From: Streptomyces sp. Q6
Lineage (GTDB): Bacteria; Actinomycetota; Actinomycetes; Streptomycetales; Streptomycetaceae
DNA length: 64,000 nt
Direction: 5' to 3'
Assembly: GCF_036967205.1 (NCBI RefSeq)
Contig: NZ_CP146022.1
Span: 7,006,001-7,070,000, forward strand
Made by a program: the position numbers and the translations under genes. Numbering within the stretch: position 1 is the first letter of the stretch; every line of letters starts with the position of its first letter. The notes under the pieces were generated by a model. The model was given only the letters and a program-made list of their open reading frames with translations. It did no database searches and was not told the origin of the DNA. This document shows, piece by piece, positions 7,780 through 16,447 of this stretch.

Positions 7780-8022
7780 GACCGAGCGACAGGGGCGCGG
7801 GCAGGCGCGGGAAGCCGTCCGCGCGCCCTCGCGCCCCCCGGTGAAGCCGATGTAGTGCTCACCGTTTCGAGTGGTTTTCGTTTCGCGCCGGTTGTACGCC
7901 GTAGGGCTCCGACCGGCGCATACGTCGACAGAGCTCCGCCGACATGCGTCTCGTCGCGCTTGCCCCCCGTTATCCCGTAATGCGAGAAATGGGCGGCGCA
8001 AGGGCGACGAGGGGAGCGGCAC
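7780..8022. other. Intergenic region upstream of the MFS transporter
   Basis: No gene is seen in these 243 nt. A run of relatively AT-rich sequence (gttttcgtttcgcg, about 7872-7886) and the segment gttatcccgtaatgcgagaa (about 7969-7988) could carry the transporter promoter. There is no recognisable operator. Confidence 0.35.
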
Positions 8023-10437
8023 GTGGGCACGACGACGCTGGTGACCGAGACGGAGACGGTCGGGGAACCGGTGGCCCCACCGGCCCCGCAGCCGGCCGCC
8101 GATCCTCGATCGGCCCGAGAGTCCGTGCGGTCGCCCGACCACGGACTCTCCCCGAGCCGGGTCAGGATGGTCTTCATCGGGCTGATGCTCGCGCTGCTGC
8201 TCGCCGCGCTGGAGCAGATGATCGTCGCCACCGCGCTCCCCAGGATCGTCGGTGAACTGCACGGCCTCGACAAGATGTCCTGGGCGATCACCGCCTACCT
8301 GCTGACCTCCACCATCGGCCTGCCGATCTACGGAAAGCTCGGCGACCTCTTCGGCCGCAAGGGCGTCTTCCAGTTCGCCATCGTCGTGTTCATCATCGGC
8401 TCCGCACTCGCGGGCCGGGCGCAGAGCATGGACCAGCTCATCGCGTTCCGCGCCGTCCAGGGCGTCGGCGCGGGCGGCCTCATGATCGGCGTACAGGCGA
8501 TCATCGGCGACATCGTGCCGCCCCGCGAACGCGGCCGCTACATGGGCCTGATCGGCGCCGCGTTCGGCCTCGCCTCGGTGGCCGGACCGCTGCTCGGCGG
8601 CTACTTCACCGACCACCTCTCCTGGCGCTGGTGCTTCTACTTCAACGTGCCCTTCGGCCTGGTCACCCTCGCCGTCACGGCCGTCGTCCTCAAGCTCCCC
8701 AAGCCCACGAAGAAGCCCCGACTCGACGTCCTGGGCGCCCTGTTGCTCGCCACCGCGTCCACGTGCCTGGTCCTGCTGACCAGTTGGGGCGGCACGGAGT
8801 ACGCGTGGGGCGACCGGGTCATCATCGGCCTCGCCGCCGGAGCCGTCGTGGCGGCCGGGCTGTTCCTCGTCGCCGAGAAGTACGCGGCCGAACCCCTCAT
8901 CCCGCTGCGGCTGTTCCGCGACTCCGTCTTCAACCTCAGCGGCATCGTGGGCATGGTGGTCGGCGTCGCGCTCTTCGGCGCCGCCAGCTACCTGCCCACC
9001 TTCCTCCAGATGGTCGACGGCGCCACCGCCACCGAGTCCGGACTGCTGATGCTTCCCATGATGGGCGGCGTCGTCGGCGCCTCCGTCATCTCCGGCCAGC
9101 TCATCAGCCACACCGGCCGCTACAAGCTCTACCCGATCCTCGGCGGCGCCCTCTCCACGATCGGCATGTACCTCCTGTCGCGCCTTGAGGTCGACACGCC
9201 GCGCCTCGAGTACAGCGTCTACATGGCCGTGCTGGGCGCGGGCATCGGCCTGATCATGCCGGTGCTGGTGCTCGCCGTGCAGAACGCGGTCAGCCCGTCC
9301 GACCTCGGCACCGCCACCAGCGCCAACAACTACTTCCGGCAGATCGGCGGCAGCGTCGGCGCCGCGATCTTCGGCACGCTCTTCGCCGACCGCCTCGCCG
9401 ACTCGCTCGCCGACCGGCTGCCCGCCGGCGGCGACCTGCCGGACGCCGAGTCGATCACCCCGCAGCTCGTGCACGCGATGCCCGAGGCGCTGCGCGCCCC
9501 CTACATCGAGGCGTACGCCGACGCGATGCCCCGGATCTTCCTCTACTTGGTGCCGGTCCTCGTCCTTGGCCTGCTCCTCGCCTTCTTCCTCAAGGAGACA
9601 CCCCTGTTGTCCAGCGCAGCCGCCCCCCAGTCGTCCGAGCACCCCGTCATCCCGCCGCAGGAGCGCACCTCGTACGCCGCCGGAGTCCCGGTCTGCGGCA
9701 CCGTCCAGCACTCCGACGGCACCGCCGTGCCGCGCGCGGCCCTCACCCTCATCGACGTCGGCGGCACCCAGATCGGGCGCGGCGCCAGCGGGGAGGACGG
9801 CCGGTACGCCCTGTCGACGCCCGGCGCCGGTTCCTACGTCCTGATCGCGGCGGCCGGCGGACACCAGCCGCAGGCCGTGACCGTCACCGTCGGGGAGCGC
9901 CCCGTCGAGCTCGACGTCGTGCTCGGCGGCGCGGGCCGCCTCGCCGGTTCCGTCGTCACCGCCGACGGAACTCCCGTACGGGACGCGACGGTCACCCTGA
10001 CGAACGTGCACGGCGAGGTCGTCGCCACCACCCGCAGCGGGCGCGAGGGCGGGTACGTCATCACCGAGCTGGTCGCCGGCGAGTACACCCTCGCCGCGAG
10101 CGCCCCCGCGTTCCGCCCGGCCGCGCTCCCGGTCACCGTGATGGCCTCCCGCGAGACCCGCCAGGACGTCGAACTCGCGGGCGGGGCGGTGCTGCGGGGC
10201 ACCGTCCGGGCGACCGGCGGGCGCCCGGTGGAGGACGCCCGGGTGACGCTGCTCGACGCGGCGGGGAACGTCGTCGACACGCTGACGACGGGCCCCGACG
10301 GCACGTTCCGCTTCATCGACCTGTCATCGGGCGAGTACACGGTGATCGCTGCGGGATACCCGCCGGTGGCCACGGTTCTTCAGGTGGCCGGGGGCGGGCG
10401 CACGGAGCGGGATTTGCAACTCGGGCACGAGGACTAG
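8023..10437 (+). CDS. DHA2-type MFS drug transporter fused to three carboxypeptidase-regulatory-like domains
   Basis: An 804-aa protein. After a cytoplasmic leader (1-45), residues 46-530 form a 14-helix MFS exporter of the DHA2/EmrB family. Motif A is [11 protein letters not shown] at 104-114 and motif C-like glycine-rich segments ([16 protein letters not shown]) follow. From about 557 to the end come three beta-sandwich carboxypeptidase-regulatory (transthyretin-like) repeats, starting near 557 ([20 protein letters not shown]), 639 ([20 protein letters not shown]) and 721 ([20 protein letters not shown]). With 14 helices the C-terminus should be cytoplasmic, which is odd for domains normally found outside the cell. 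It probably exports a lipophilic toxin or metabolite by proton antiport. Start GTG with GGGGAG 7 nt upstream. No regulator is adjacent. Confidence 0.88.
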   Translation: MGTTTLVTETETVGEPVAPPAPQPAADPRSARESVRSPDHGLSPSRVRMVFIGLMLALLLAALEQMIVATALPRIVGELHGLDKMSWAITAYLLTSTIGLPIYGKLGDLFGRKGVFQFAIVVFIIGSALAGRAQSMDQLIAFRAVQGVGAGGLMIGVQAIIGDIVPPRERGRYMGLIGAAFGLASVAGPLLGGYFTDHLSWRWCFYFNVPFGLVTLAVTAVVLKLPKPTKKPRLDVLGALLLATASTCLVLLTSWGGTEYAWGDRVIIGLAAGAVVAAGLFLVAEKYAAEPLIPLRLFRDSVFNLSGIVGMVVGVALFGAASYLPTFLQMVDGATATESGLLMLPMMGGVVGASVISGQLISHTGRYKLYPILGGALSTIGMYLLSRLEVDTPRLEYSVYMAVLGAGIGLIMPVLVLAVQNAVSPSDLGTATSANNYFRQIGGSVGAAIFGTLFADRLADSLADRLPAGGDLPDAESITPQLVHAMPEALRAPYIEAYADAMPRIFLYLVPVLVLGLLLAFFLKETPLLSSAAAPQSSEHPVIPPQERTSYAAGVPVCGTVQHSDGTAVPRAALTLIDVGGTQIGRGASGEDGRYALSTPGAGSYVLIAAAGGHQPQAVTVTVGERPVELDVVLGGAGRLAGSVVTADGTPVRDATVTLTNVHGEVVATTRSGREGGYVITELVAGEYTLAASAPAFRPAALPVTVMASRETRQDVELAGGAVLRGTVRATGGRPVEDARVTLLDAAGNVVDTLTTGPDGTFRFIDLSSGEYTVIAAGYPPVATVLQVAGGGRTERDLQLGHED

Positions 10438-10643
10438 CCATCGGCCGCGGGTCCGGTGAGGCCGCGTGCCTTCCAGGGGGCGGGGAACCGCGCGCCCAGC
10501 CCCCACCGGACCCGCGCCCGCGATCGCGCCGCACCGCCCCGCCCCTTCAATTCCCGTTTCCACCCCACCCGTTGACCGGCGGAGCCGTACCGTGGATGGA
10601 GGCGGCGCGCACCCCCGGCGTGCCGGAGGGAAGGAACGCGGCG

Positions 10644-13028
10644 ATGCACGGCACCGGTCAAGCCCCGCAGGGCCGCGTTCCGCTGGCCGTGGTCGTCGTG
10701 GACCAGGCGGGCCACGTCTCGCACTGGTCCACCGGCGCACGCCGTCTGTTCGGGCCGTCCCGGGAGGAAGCGGTGGGCCGCCCCGCCACCGATCTGCTGC
10801 CCGTCACCGGCGCACTGCCGGAGTACGGCCCCTACGAGGGCATCGGACACGACCTCGAGGACTCCCTCGACGGGCGGACCTCCTACCCGGCGGCCGGCCG
10901 CGCCCGGCTCGACTCCAGCGTCGGCGCGCGGGACCGGATCGACGTCCTGTGGTGGGCGTACCCGCTGGTGGGGCCGGGACCCGAGCGGCTGCTCGTGCTC
11001 GCCGCCGACGCGCGGCGGCTGAGCGAGGAGGAGCCGGAGGGCGAGCGCATAGCCCCCGGGTTCGCCCTGCACACCGACTTCCCCGGCGCCGACGAACTGG
11101 CCCGGGGGCTGCCCGCCATCCTGCCCAGCATGAGCGTCGGCGAGAGCGCCAGGATCGTCTCCCAGGTCCTCGAACTCGGCTATCCCGTACTGGAGTTCAG
11201 CCAGCACGACCGGGTCCCCGTCACCGCGGACTGGGGAGTCTCCCGGCGCACCGAGCGCAAGGCGCGGCGCGCGGAGGCGGCGCGGGCCGCCGCGTCCGGC
11301 GTGCCGTCGCCGCGCGCCCCCCTCGACGACGCCGAGGACATCGAGTACGCGGCGGTGCGCGAGCGGCTCGAGTTCCTCAACGAGGTGAGCGGGCGCATCG
11401 GTTCGTCGCTCGACCTGTCCCGCACCATCGTCGAGGTGAGCCGCGCCGTCGTGCCGCGCTTCACGGACGTGGCCGGCACGTATCTGCGCGAGCAGGTCGT
11501 CGCCGGTGAGGGGTTCCCCGAGGGGCCGCCCGACGCGACGACCATGTGGCACCGCGTCGCCCTGGAGCACACGGACGAGCCGGGCCGCTGGGACGACGTC
11601 GTGCCGGTCGGCGAGTCCATGCCGTTCCCCGTGCACACGCCGTTCTTCCAGTGCATGACGAGCGGGGAACCGGTCCTGGTCCCGTACATCTCCGAGGAGA
11701 TGGGCAACGCGATCGCGTCGCAGTTCGAGAAGCGCGACATCCGGCCGCTCATCACCCGTCGTTCGATGCTCGTGGTCCCGCTGAAGGCGCGGAACGTCGT
11801 CCTCGGGTTCATGATCCTGCTGCGCCACCAGGAGCGGCCGGTCTTCAACGACATGGACCGCGTCACCGGCGCCGAACTCGCCGCGCGCGCGGGCCTCGTG
11901 CTCGACAACGCCCGGATGTACACGTACCAGGAGTCCGTCGCCGAGACGCTCCAGGACAGCATGCTGCCGCACATCGAACCGCACATGCCGGGCTGCGACA
12001 TCGCCACCCGCTATCTGCCGGGCGCGCTGCTGGGCCGGGTGGGTGGCGACTGGTTCGACTCCATCAAATTACCGGGCGCGCGGACCGCGCTCGTCGTCGG
12101 TGACGTCATGGGCCATGGTCTCAACTCTGCCGCGATGATGGGCCAGTTGAGGACCGCTGTTCAGACCATGGCCGCCCTCGATCTGCCGCCCGCCCAACTC
12201 CTGCGCAATCTCGACGACTTGGCGCAGCGGCTCGGCGAGCACTACCTCGCCACCTGCCTGTACGCCGTCTACGACCCCATCGCCGGAGAGCTGCACCTCG
12301 CCAACGCCGGGCACATACCGCCCGTCATCGTGCGCGCCGCCGACGGCCGCAGCGACCTCCTCGACCTGCCCACCGGCGCGCCTATCGGCGTAGGAGGCGT
12401 GCCCTTCGAGTCCGTACGGGTACCGGTCGCGCCCGGCGACCGCCTGGTCATGTGCACCGACGGCCTGGTCGAGGTGCGCGGCCAGGACATCGGGGTGGGC
12501 CTCGCCACGCTCTGCGAGTCCGCCGCCCACCCCGCCGCGTCCATGGATGACGCCTGCGACACGATCATCCGCGCCCTCGGCACGCGCGGCGGCCGCAAGG
12601 ACGACGTGGCGCTGCTCATGGTCCGCATGACCGGCATCGAGACCCGGGACGTCGCCCATTGGGACCTCGCCGCCGAACCGGCGGAGGTGGGCCGCGCGCG
12701 TGCCCTCGTACGCGAACAGCTCGCGGAATGGGGCCTGTTGAACCTGGAGTACGCGGCCGAGCTGATGGTCAGCGAACTCGTCACGAACGCCGTACGGCAC
12801 GCCAGGGGTGAGCGGGTGCAGCTGCGCCTGGTGCGTTCGGGCTCGCTGCTGTGCGAGGTCGAGGACACCCAGCACACCCTGCCGACACTGCTCAGCGCGG
12901 GCCCCGGCGACGAGTTCGGGCGCGGTCTGCGCGTCGTGACGCATCTGGCGCGCGAGTGGGGCACGAGCCGCACCGCGACGGGCAAGACGGTGTGGTTCGA
13001 ACTGACGGCTCCCCGCCGCCGTCGGTGA
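10644..13028 (+). CDS. PAS-GAF-SpoIIE (PP2C) phosphatase with C-terminal anti-sigma-type HATPase domain
   Basis: A 794-aa cytoplasmic signalling protein. Domains in order: PAS (about 8-130, VVVVDQAGHVSHWSTGARRLFG), linker, GAF (about 242-420), SpoIIE/PP2C phosphatase (about 430-645) with GGDWFD near 466, GDVMGHG near 485 and DGLVEVRGQD, then a GHKL ATPase domain (about 668-794) with ELVTNAVRHARG. The phosphatase would dephosphorylate an anti-sigma antagonist and the kinase domain would phosphorylate one or bind a sigma factor. Codon 476 is TTA (12069-12071), so translation should depend on the bldA tRNA, tying it to development or secondary metabolism. The ATG at 10644 has GGAGGGAAGGAA upstream; alternative starts are 10596 (ATG) and 10572 (TTG). 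Confidence 0.9.
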   Translation: MHGTGQAPQGRVPLAVVVVDQAGHVSHWSTGARRLFGPSREEAVGRPATDLLPVTGALPEYGPYEGIGHDLEDSLDGRTSYPAAGRARLDSSVGARDRIDVLWWAYPLVGPGPERLLVLAADARRLSEEEPEGERIAPGFALHTDFPGADELARGLPAILPSMSVGESARIVSQVLELGYPVLEFSQHDRVPVTADWGVSRRTERKARRAEAARAAASGVPSPRAPLDDAEDIEYAAVRERLEFLNEVSGRIGSSLDLSRTIVEVSRAVVPRFTDVAGTYLREQVVAGEGFPEGPPDATTMWHRVALEHTDEPGRWDDVVPVGESMPFPVHTPFFQCMTSGEPVLVPYISEEMGNAIASQFEKRDIRPLITRRSMLVVPLKARNVVLGFMILLRHQERPVFNDMDRVTGAELAARAGLVLDNARMYTYQESVAETLQDSMLPHIEPHMPGCDIATRYLPGALLGRVGGDWFDSIKLPGARTALVVGDVMGHGLNSAAMMGQLRTAVQTMAALDLPPAQLLRNLDDLAQRLGEHYLATCLYAVYDPIAGELHLANAGHIPPVIVRAADGRSDLLDLPTGAPIGVGGVPFESVRVPVAPGDRLVMCTDGLVEVRGQDIGVGLATLCESAAHPAASMDDACDTIIRALGTRGGRKDDVALLMVRMTGIETRDVAHWDLAAEPAEVGRARALVREQLAEWGLLNLEYAAELMVSELVTNAVRHARGERVQLRLVRSGSLLCEVEDTQHTLPTLLSAGPGDEFGRGLRVVTHLAREWGTSRTATGKTVWFELTAPRRRR

Positions 13029-13129
13029 TCTTTCCCCGTACCGCTCCGGGCGCGCCCCCCTCTCGAATGAGTCGTGAAGGTACGTGACGGCCGCTTGTGG
13101 GGGCGCACTCCGGCGCGATAGACCGAGCT

Positions 13130-13171
13130 GACCTTACGGATCCGACCCTCCGGACCCGACCTTCCGGACCT
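13130..13171. repeat. Three 14-bp imperfect direct repeats upstream of the methyltransferase
   Basis: The units gaccttacggatcc, gaccctccggaccc and gaccttccggacct follow each other exactly from 13130 to 13171, 40 nt before the next start codon. The spacing is constant and 10 of 14 positions are shared by all three. They may be regulatory or a simple local duplication. Confidence 0.4.
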
Positions 13172-13210
13172 GCCGGTCGTCGATCCGTCGCCGAGCCCCG
13201 GGGAGGGCCC

Positions 13211-13930
13211 ATGAGCGTGACCGAGCGCTACAAGGACGCGTGGGAGAGCTTCTGGGAGGACGCCCCGCAGGAGCCCGGGAGCGTCTTCTGGGACGCGGAG
13301 CCCGTCCTCACCGTGGGACTCCATCTCGCCCTGTACGAGCCGCACTTGGTGGCCTCGGACCTCCCCGTCGTCGACCTCGGCTGCGGCAACGGCACCCAGA
13401 CCCGATTCCTCGCCGACCGCTACCGCAAGGTCGTCGGCGTCGACCTGTCGAGCGCCGCCGTCGACCGGGCCGTGCACGCCGACCCAGCCAAGGGGGCCGA
13501 CTACCGCCTGCTCGACGCCACGGACGCGGACCAGATCGCCGCCCTGCACGCCGAGTTGGGGGACGCGAACGTGTACGTACGCGGTGTGCTGCACCAGAGC
13601 GAGTCCGCCGACCGGCAGCCGTTGATCGACGCGGTCGCCACGCTCGTCGGTGAACGGGGACGCGGCTTCTTCGTCGAACTGTCGGAGCGGGCCCGCCCCG
13701 TCCTGCGCGCGCTGGCGTCCCATCCGGCGGGGCCGCCGCCCAAGCTGGCTCCCGTCTTCGCCCATGGCATCGCCCCGGGTGAGGTCTCCGACATCGCCGT
13801 GCTCGACGGCGTGGAAGCGGCCGGCCTCACGGTGCTCGCGGCCGGTGAGCTGCCGCTGACCACGACCGAGTACGCCGCCGACGGCACCCGTATCGAGCTG
13901 CCGTCGAAATGGCTCGTGGTGGGGCGGTAG
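13211..13930 (+). CDS. Class I SAM-dependent methyltransferase
   Basis: A 239-aa protein with the Rossmann methyltransferase motif I VVDLGCGNGTQTRFLAD at about 53, motif II VVGVDLSSAAV and an acidic TDADQ segment. The N-terminus (YKDAWESFWEDAPQEPGSVFWD) is of the kind found in small-molecule methyltransferases. The acceptor is unknown. The ATG is preceded by GGGGAGGG 4 nt upstream; a longer frame from 13097 has no ribosome site and runs through the 14-bp repeats. It follows the phosphatase by 182 nt and is probably transcribed separately. Confidence 0.85.
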   Translation: MSVTERYKDAWESFWEDAPQEPGSVFWDAEPVLTVGLHLALYEPHLVASDLPVVDLGCGNGTQTRFLADRYRKVVGVDLSSAAVDRAVHADPAKGADYRLLDATDADQIAALHAELGDANVYVRGVLHQSESADRQPLIDAVATLVGERGRGFFVELSERARPVLRALASHPAGPPPKLAPVFAHGIAPGEVSDIAVLDGVEAAGLTVLAAGELPLTTTEYAADGTRIELPSKWLVVGR

Positions 13931-14065
13931 CGGCAGCGGCTCCGGGCCGGGCACCGGGTGGGCATGGACGTGTTCAAGGGCGGCCACGACGGTGCCTGCC
14001 GGCGTGGCGGCCTCGTCGACGCGCTGGTGCGGATGCTCGCCCCGGAGGTCGCCGCAAGCCGCTGA
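13931..14065 (+). pseudogene. Possible C-terminal remnant of an esterase-like gene
   Basis: Directly after the methyltransferase stop, one frame reads RLRAGHRVGMDVFKGGHDGACRRGGLVDALVRMLA and stops at 14065. The GGHDxACxRxxLxDAL pattern resembles the C-terminal histidine loop of enterochelin-esterase-like alpha/beta hydrolases, but the rest of the enzyme is absent. It could instead be a chance ORF of 34 codons from the ATG at 13964. Confidence 0.3.
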
Positions 14066-14116
14066 CCAGAGGGAACTGCGCCGCACGGGTGCGACATTGG
14101 TCTAGACCCCTGAGAG

Positions 14117-14125
14117 TTATCCACA
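14117..14125 (+). promoter_or_regulatory. Single consensus DnaA box
   Basis: TTATCCACA matches the bacterial DnaA-box consensus exactly, 42 nt upstream of the D-aminopeptidase gene. It is isolated: no cluster of boxes or AT-rich element is nearby, so it is not an origin. It may be a chance match or a DnaA titration or regulatory site. Confidence 0.3.
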
Positions 14126-14166
14126 GGCCTGGTGGGGTGTGACCGATTCCGCGTACGGTGCTGCCC

Positions 14167-15000
14167 ATGAAGATCCTGATCAGCGCCGACATGGAAGGCG
14201 CCACGGGAGTCACCTGGCCCGCGGACGTCCTGCCCGGCACCCCGCAGTGGGAGCGCTGCCGCGCCCTGTTCACCTCGGACGTGAACGCGGCGGCACGCGG
14301 CTTCTTCGACGGCGGTGCCGACGAGGTGCTCATCAACGAAGCGCACTGGACGATGCGCAACCTCCTGCTCGAACAGCTCGACGACCGCGTCGAGATGCTC
14401 ACAGGACGCCACAAGTCGCTGTCCATGGTGGAGGGCGTCCAGCACGGCGACGTCGACGGCATCGCCTTCATCGGCTACCACGCGGGCGCCGGCATGGAGG
14501 GTGTGCTCGCGCACACCTACCTGGCGAACCAGATCACGGGCGTGTGGATCAACGATGTGCGGGCGAGCGAAGGACTGCTCAACGCCCATGTGGTGGCGGA
14601 GTACGGCGTCCCCGTCGTCCTCGTCACCGGTGACGACCACGCCTGCGACGACGCCCTCGGGTACGCGCCACAGGCCCGCAAGGTCGCCGTCAAGGACCAC
14701 GTCTCCCGCTACGCGGCGGTGTGCCGCACCCCCGCGCGCACGGCCGCCGACATCCGGGCCGCCGCCAAGGACGCCACGTCGCTCGCGGTGCGCCACGAGC
14801 CGGTCCGCGGCGGTCCCTTCACCGTGGAGGTGGAGTTCGACGCCGAACACCTCGCCATGGCGGCGACCGTCGTGCCGGGCGTGGAGCGCGTCGGCGAGCG
14901 CAGGATCTCCTACACGAACGCAACCATGTACGAGGGCATCCGCACCTTCAAGGCGGTCACCACGATCGCCTCGGCCGCGGTGGAGGAACAGTATGGCTGA
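14167..15000 (+). CDS. dppA: M55 family zinc D-aminopeptidase (DppA-like)
   Basis: A 277-aa cytoplasmic enzyme. All zinc ligands known for Bacillus DppA can be placed: D8 and E10 in ISADMEG, H60 in NEAHW, H105 in GYHAGAG and H116 in LAHTY. It releases N-terminal D-amino acids such as D-Ala from peptides and probably forms a decameric ring. The ATG at 14167 gives MKILISADMEG; two upstream codons (MLP) are an unlikely alternative. It is the first gene of a four-peptidase operon and overlaps the next gene by 8 nt. Confidence 0.92.
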   Translation: MKILISADMEGATGVTWPADVLPGTPQWERCRALFTSDVNAAARGFFDGGADEVLINEAHWTMRNLLLEQLDDRVEMLTGRHKSLSMVEGVQHGDVDGIAFIGYHAGAGMEGVLAHTYLANQITGVWINDVRASEGLLNAHVVAEYGVPVVLVTGDDHACDDALGYAPQARKVAVKDHVSRYAAVCRTPARTAADIRAAAKDATSLAVRHEPVRGGPFTVEVEFDAEHLAMAATVVPGVERVGERRISYTNATMYEGIRTFKAVTTIASAAVEEQYG

Positions 15001-16336
15001 GCGAGTTCTCGAAGCACCGACCGTCGACCAGCAGGCGCTGGACGAGGTCGTCACCTTCACCTCCGAGCTGATCCGCATCGACACCACGAACCGTGGCGGC
15101 GGTGACTGCCAGGAGCGACCCGCCGCCGAGTACGCGGCCGCCAAGCTCGCCGAGGCGGGCCTGGAGCCGACGATCCTGGAGCGCACCGCGGGCCGCGGCA
15201 ACGTGGTGGCGCGCATCGAGGGCACCGACCCGAGCGCCGACGCCCTCCTGGTCCACGGCCACCTGGACGTGGTGCCCGCCGAGGCCGCCGACTGGAGCGT
15301 CCACCCGTTCTCCGGCGAGGTCAGCGACGGCGTCGTGTGGGGCCGCGGCGCCGTCGACATGAAGAACATGGACGCGATGATCCTCGCGACCGTCCGGCAG
15401 TGGGCCCGCGTCGGGTTCCGGCCGCGCCGCGACATCGTCATCGCCTTCACCGCCGACGAGGAGGCGAGCGCGGAGGACGGCTCCGGGTTCCTCGCCGACC
15501 GGCACGCCGACCTCTTCGAGGGCTGCACCGAGGGCATCAGCGAGTCCGGCGCCTTCACCTTCCACGACGGCAGCGGCAAGCAGATCTACCCGATCGCGGC
15601 GGGGGAGCGCGGCACCGGCTGGCTCAAGCTCACCGCGCGCGGCAAGGCGGGCCACGGCTCCAAGGTCAACAAGGCCAACGCGGTCTCGCGCCTCGCCGCA
15701 GCCGTCGCCCGCATCGGCGAGCACGAGTGGCCGGTCCGGCTCACCCCGACCGTGCGCGCCGCGCTCACCGAACTGGCCGCGCTGTACGGCATCGACACCG
15801 ACGTGAGCGCGCCCGGCTTCGACGTCGACGCGCTGCTCGCCGCCCTCGGCCCGGCCGCCGCCCTGGTCGAGCCGACCGTGCGCAACAGCTCCAACCCGAC
15901 GATGCTGTCCGCCGGATACAAGATCAACGTGATCCCGGGGGAGGCCGTCGCGCACGTCGACGGGCGTTATCTGCCCGGCGCCGAGGACGAGTTCAGGACC
16001 ACCCTCGACCGGCTCACCGGGCCCGACGTCGAGTGGGAGTTCCAGCACCGCGAGGTCGCGCTCCAGGCGCCGGTCGACTCGCCCACGTTCCGGAACATGC
16101 GGGCGGCCGTCGAGGAGTTCGCCCCCGAGGGGCACGTGGTCCCGTACTGCATGTCGGGCGGCACGGACGCCAAGCAGTTCTCGCGCCTGGGCATCACGGG
16201 CTACGGCTTCGCCCCGCTCAAGCTCCCCGAGGGCTTCGACTACCAGGCGCTCTTCCACGGCGTCGACGAGCGGGTCCCGGTGGAGGCGCTGCACTTCGGG
16301 GTCCGCGTCCTCGACCGCTTCCTGCGCACGGCATAG
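14993..16336 (+). CDS. M20 family metallopeptidase
   Basis: A 447-aa di-zinc exopeptidase of the M20/M25/M40 group. Metal and catalytic motifs are HGHLDVVPA (H90, D92), GRGAVDMKN (bridging D122) and FTADEEAS (catalytic E156, metal E157). The dimerisation lid domain follows (GKAGHGSKVNKANAVSRLAAAV). It removes amino acids from small peptides or N-acyl groups, with specificity unknown. Translation is coupled to dppA: the ATG lies inside its last codons (8-nt overlap). Pairing with a D-aminopeptidase suggests stepwise digestion of D-residue peptides. Confidence 0.92.
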   Translation: MAERVLEAPTVDQQALDEVVTFTSELIRIDTTNRGGGDCQERPAAEYAAAKLAEAGLEPTILERTAGRGNVVARIEGTDPSADALLVHGHLDVVPAEAADWSVHPFSGEVSDGVVWGRGAVDMKNMDAMILATVRQWARVGFRPRRDIVIAFTADEEASAEDGSGFLADRHADLFEGCTEGISESGAFTFHDGSGKQIYPIAAGERGTGWLKLTARGKAGHGSKVNKANAVSRLAAAVARIGEHEWPVRLTPTVRAALTELAALYGIDTDVSAPGFDVDALLAALGPAAALVEPTVRNSSNPTMLSAGYKINVIPGEAVAHVDGRYLPGAEDEFRTTLDRLTGPDVEWEFQHREVALQAPVDSPTFRNMRAAVEEFAPEGHVVPYCMSGGTDAKQFSRLGITGYGFAPLKLPEGFDYQALFHGVDERVPVEALHFGVRVLDRFLRTA

Positions 16337-16447
16337 ACACGCGGCAATCACACGGCACACACACGGCGAGTACAGGGCGGCGGGCTAGGAAAACATGGCG
16401 GACGCGAAGAACATGGGGGCCTCAGGACAAATGGGGGCGGGGACGAC

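Noticed and set aside
5539-10011. A single minus-strand frame of 1490 codons
   Set aside because: Its C-terminal part is the acetyltransferase, but the rest is antisense to the MFS transporter, SRPBCC and radical SAM genes, with Arg/Gly/Asp-rich composition typical of shadow frames in GC-rich DNA.
14117-14125. Replication origin
   Set aside because: There is a single DnaA box without a cluster, an AT-rich unwinding element or dnaA/dnaN neighbours.
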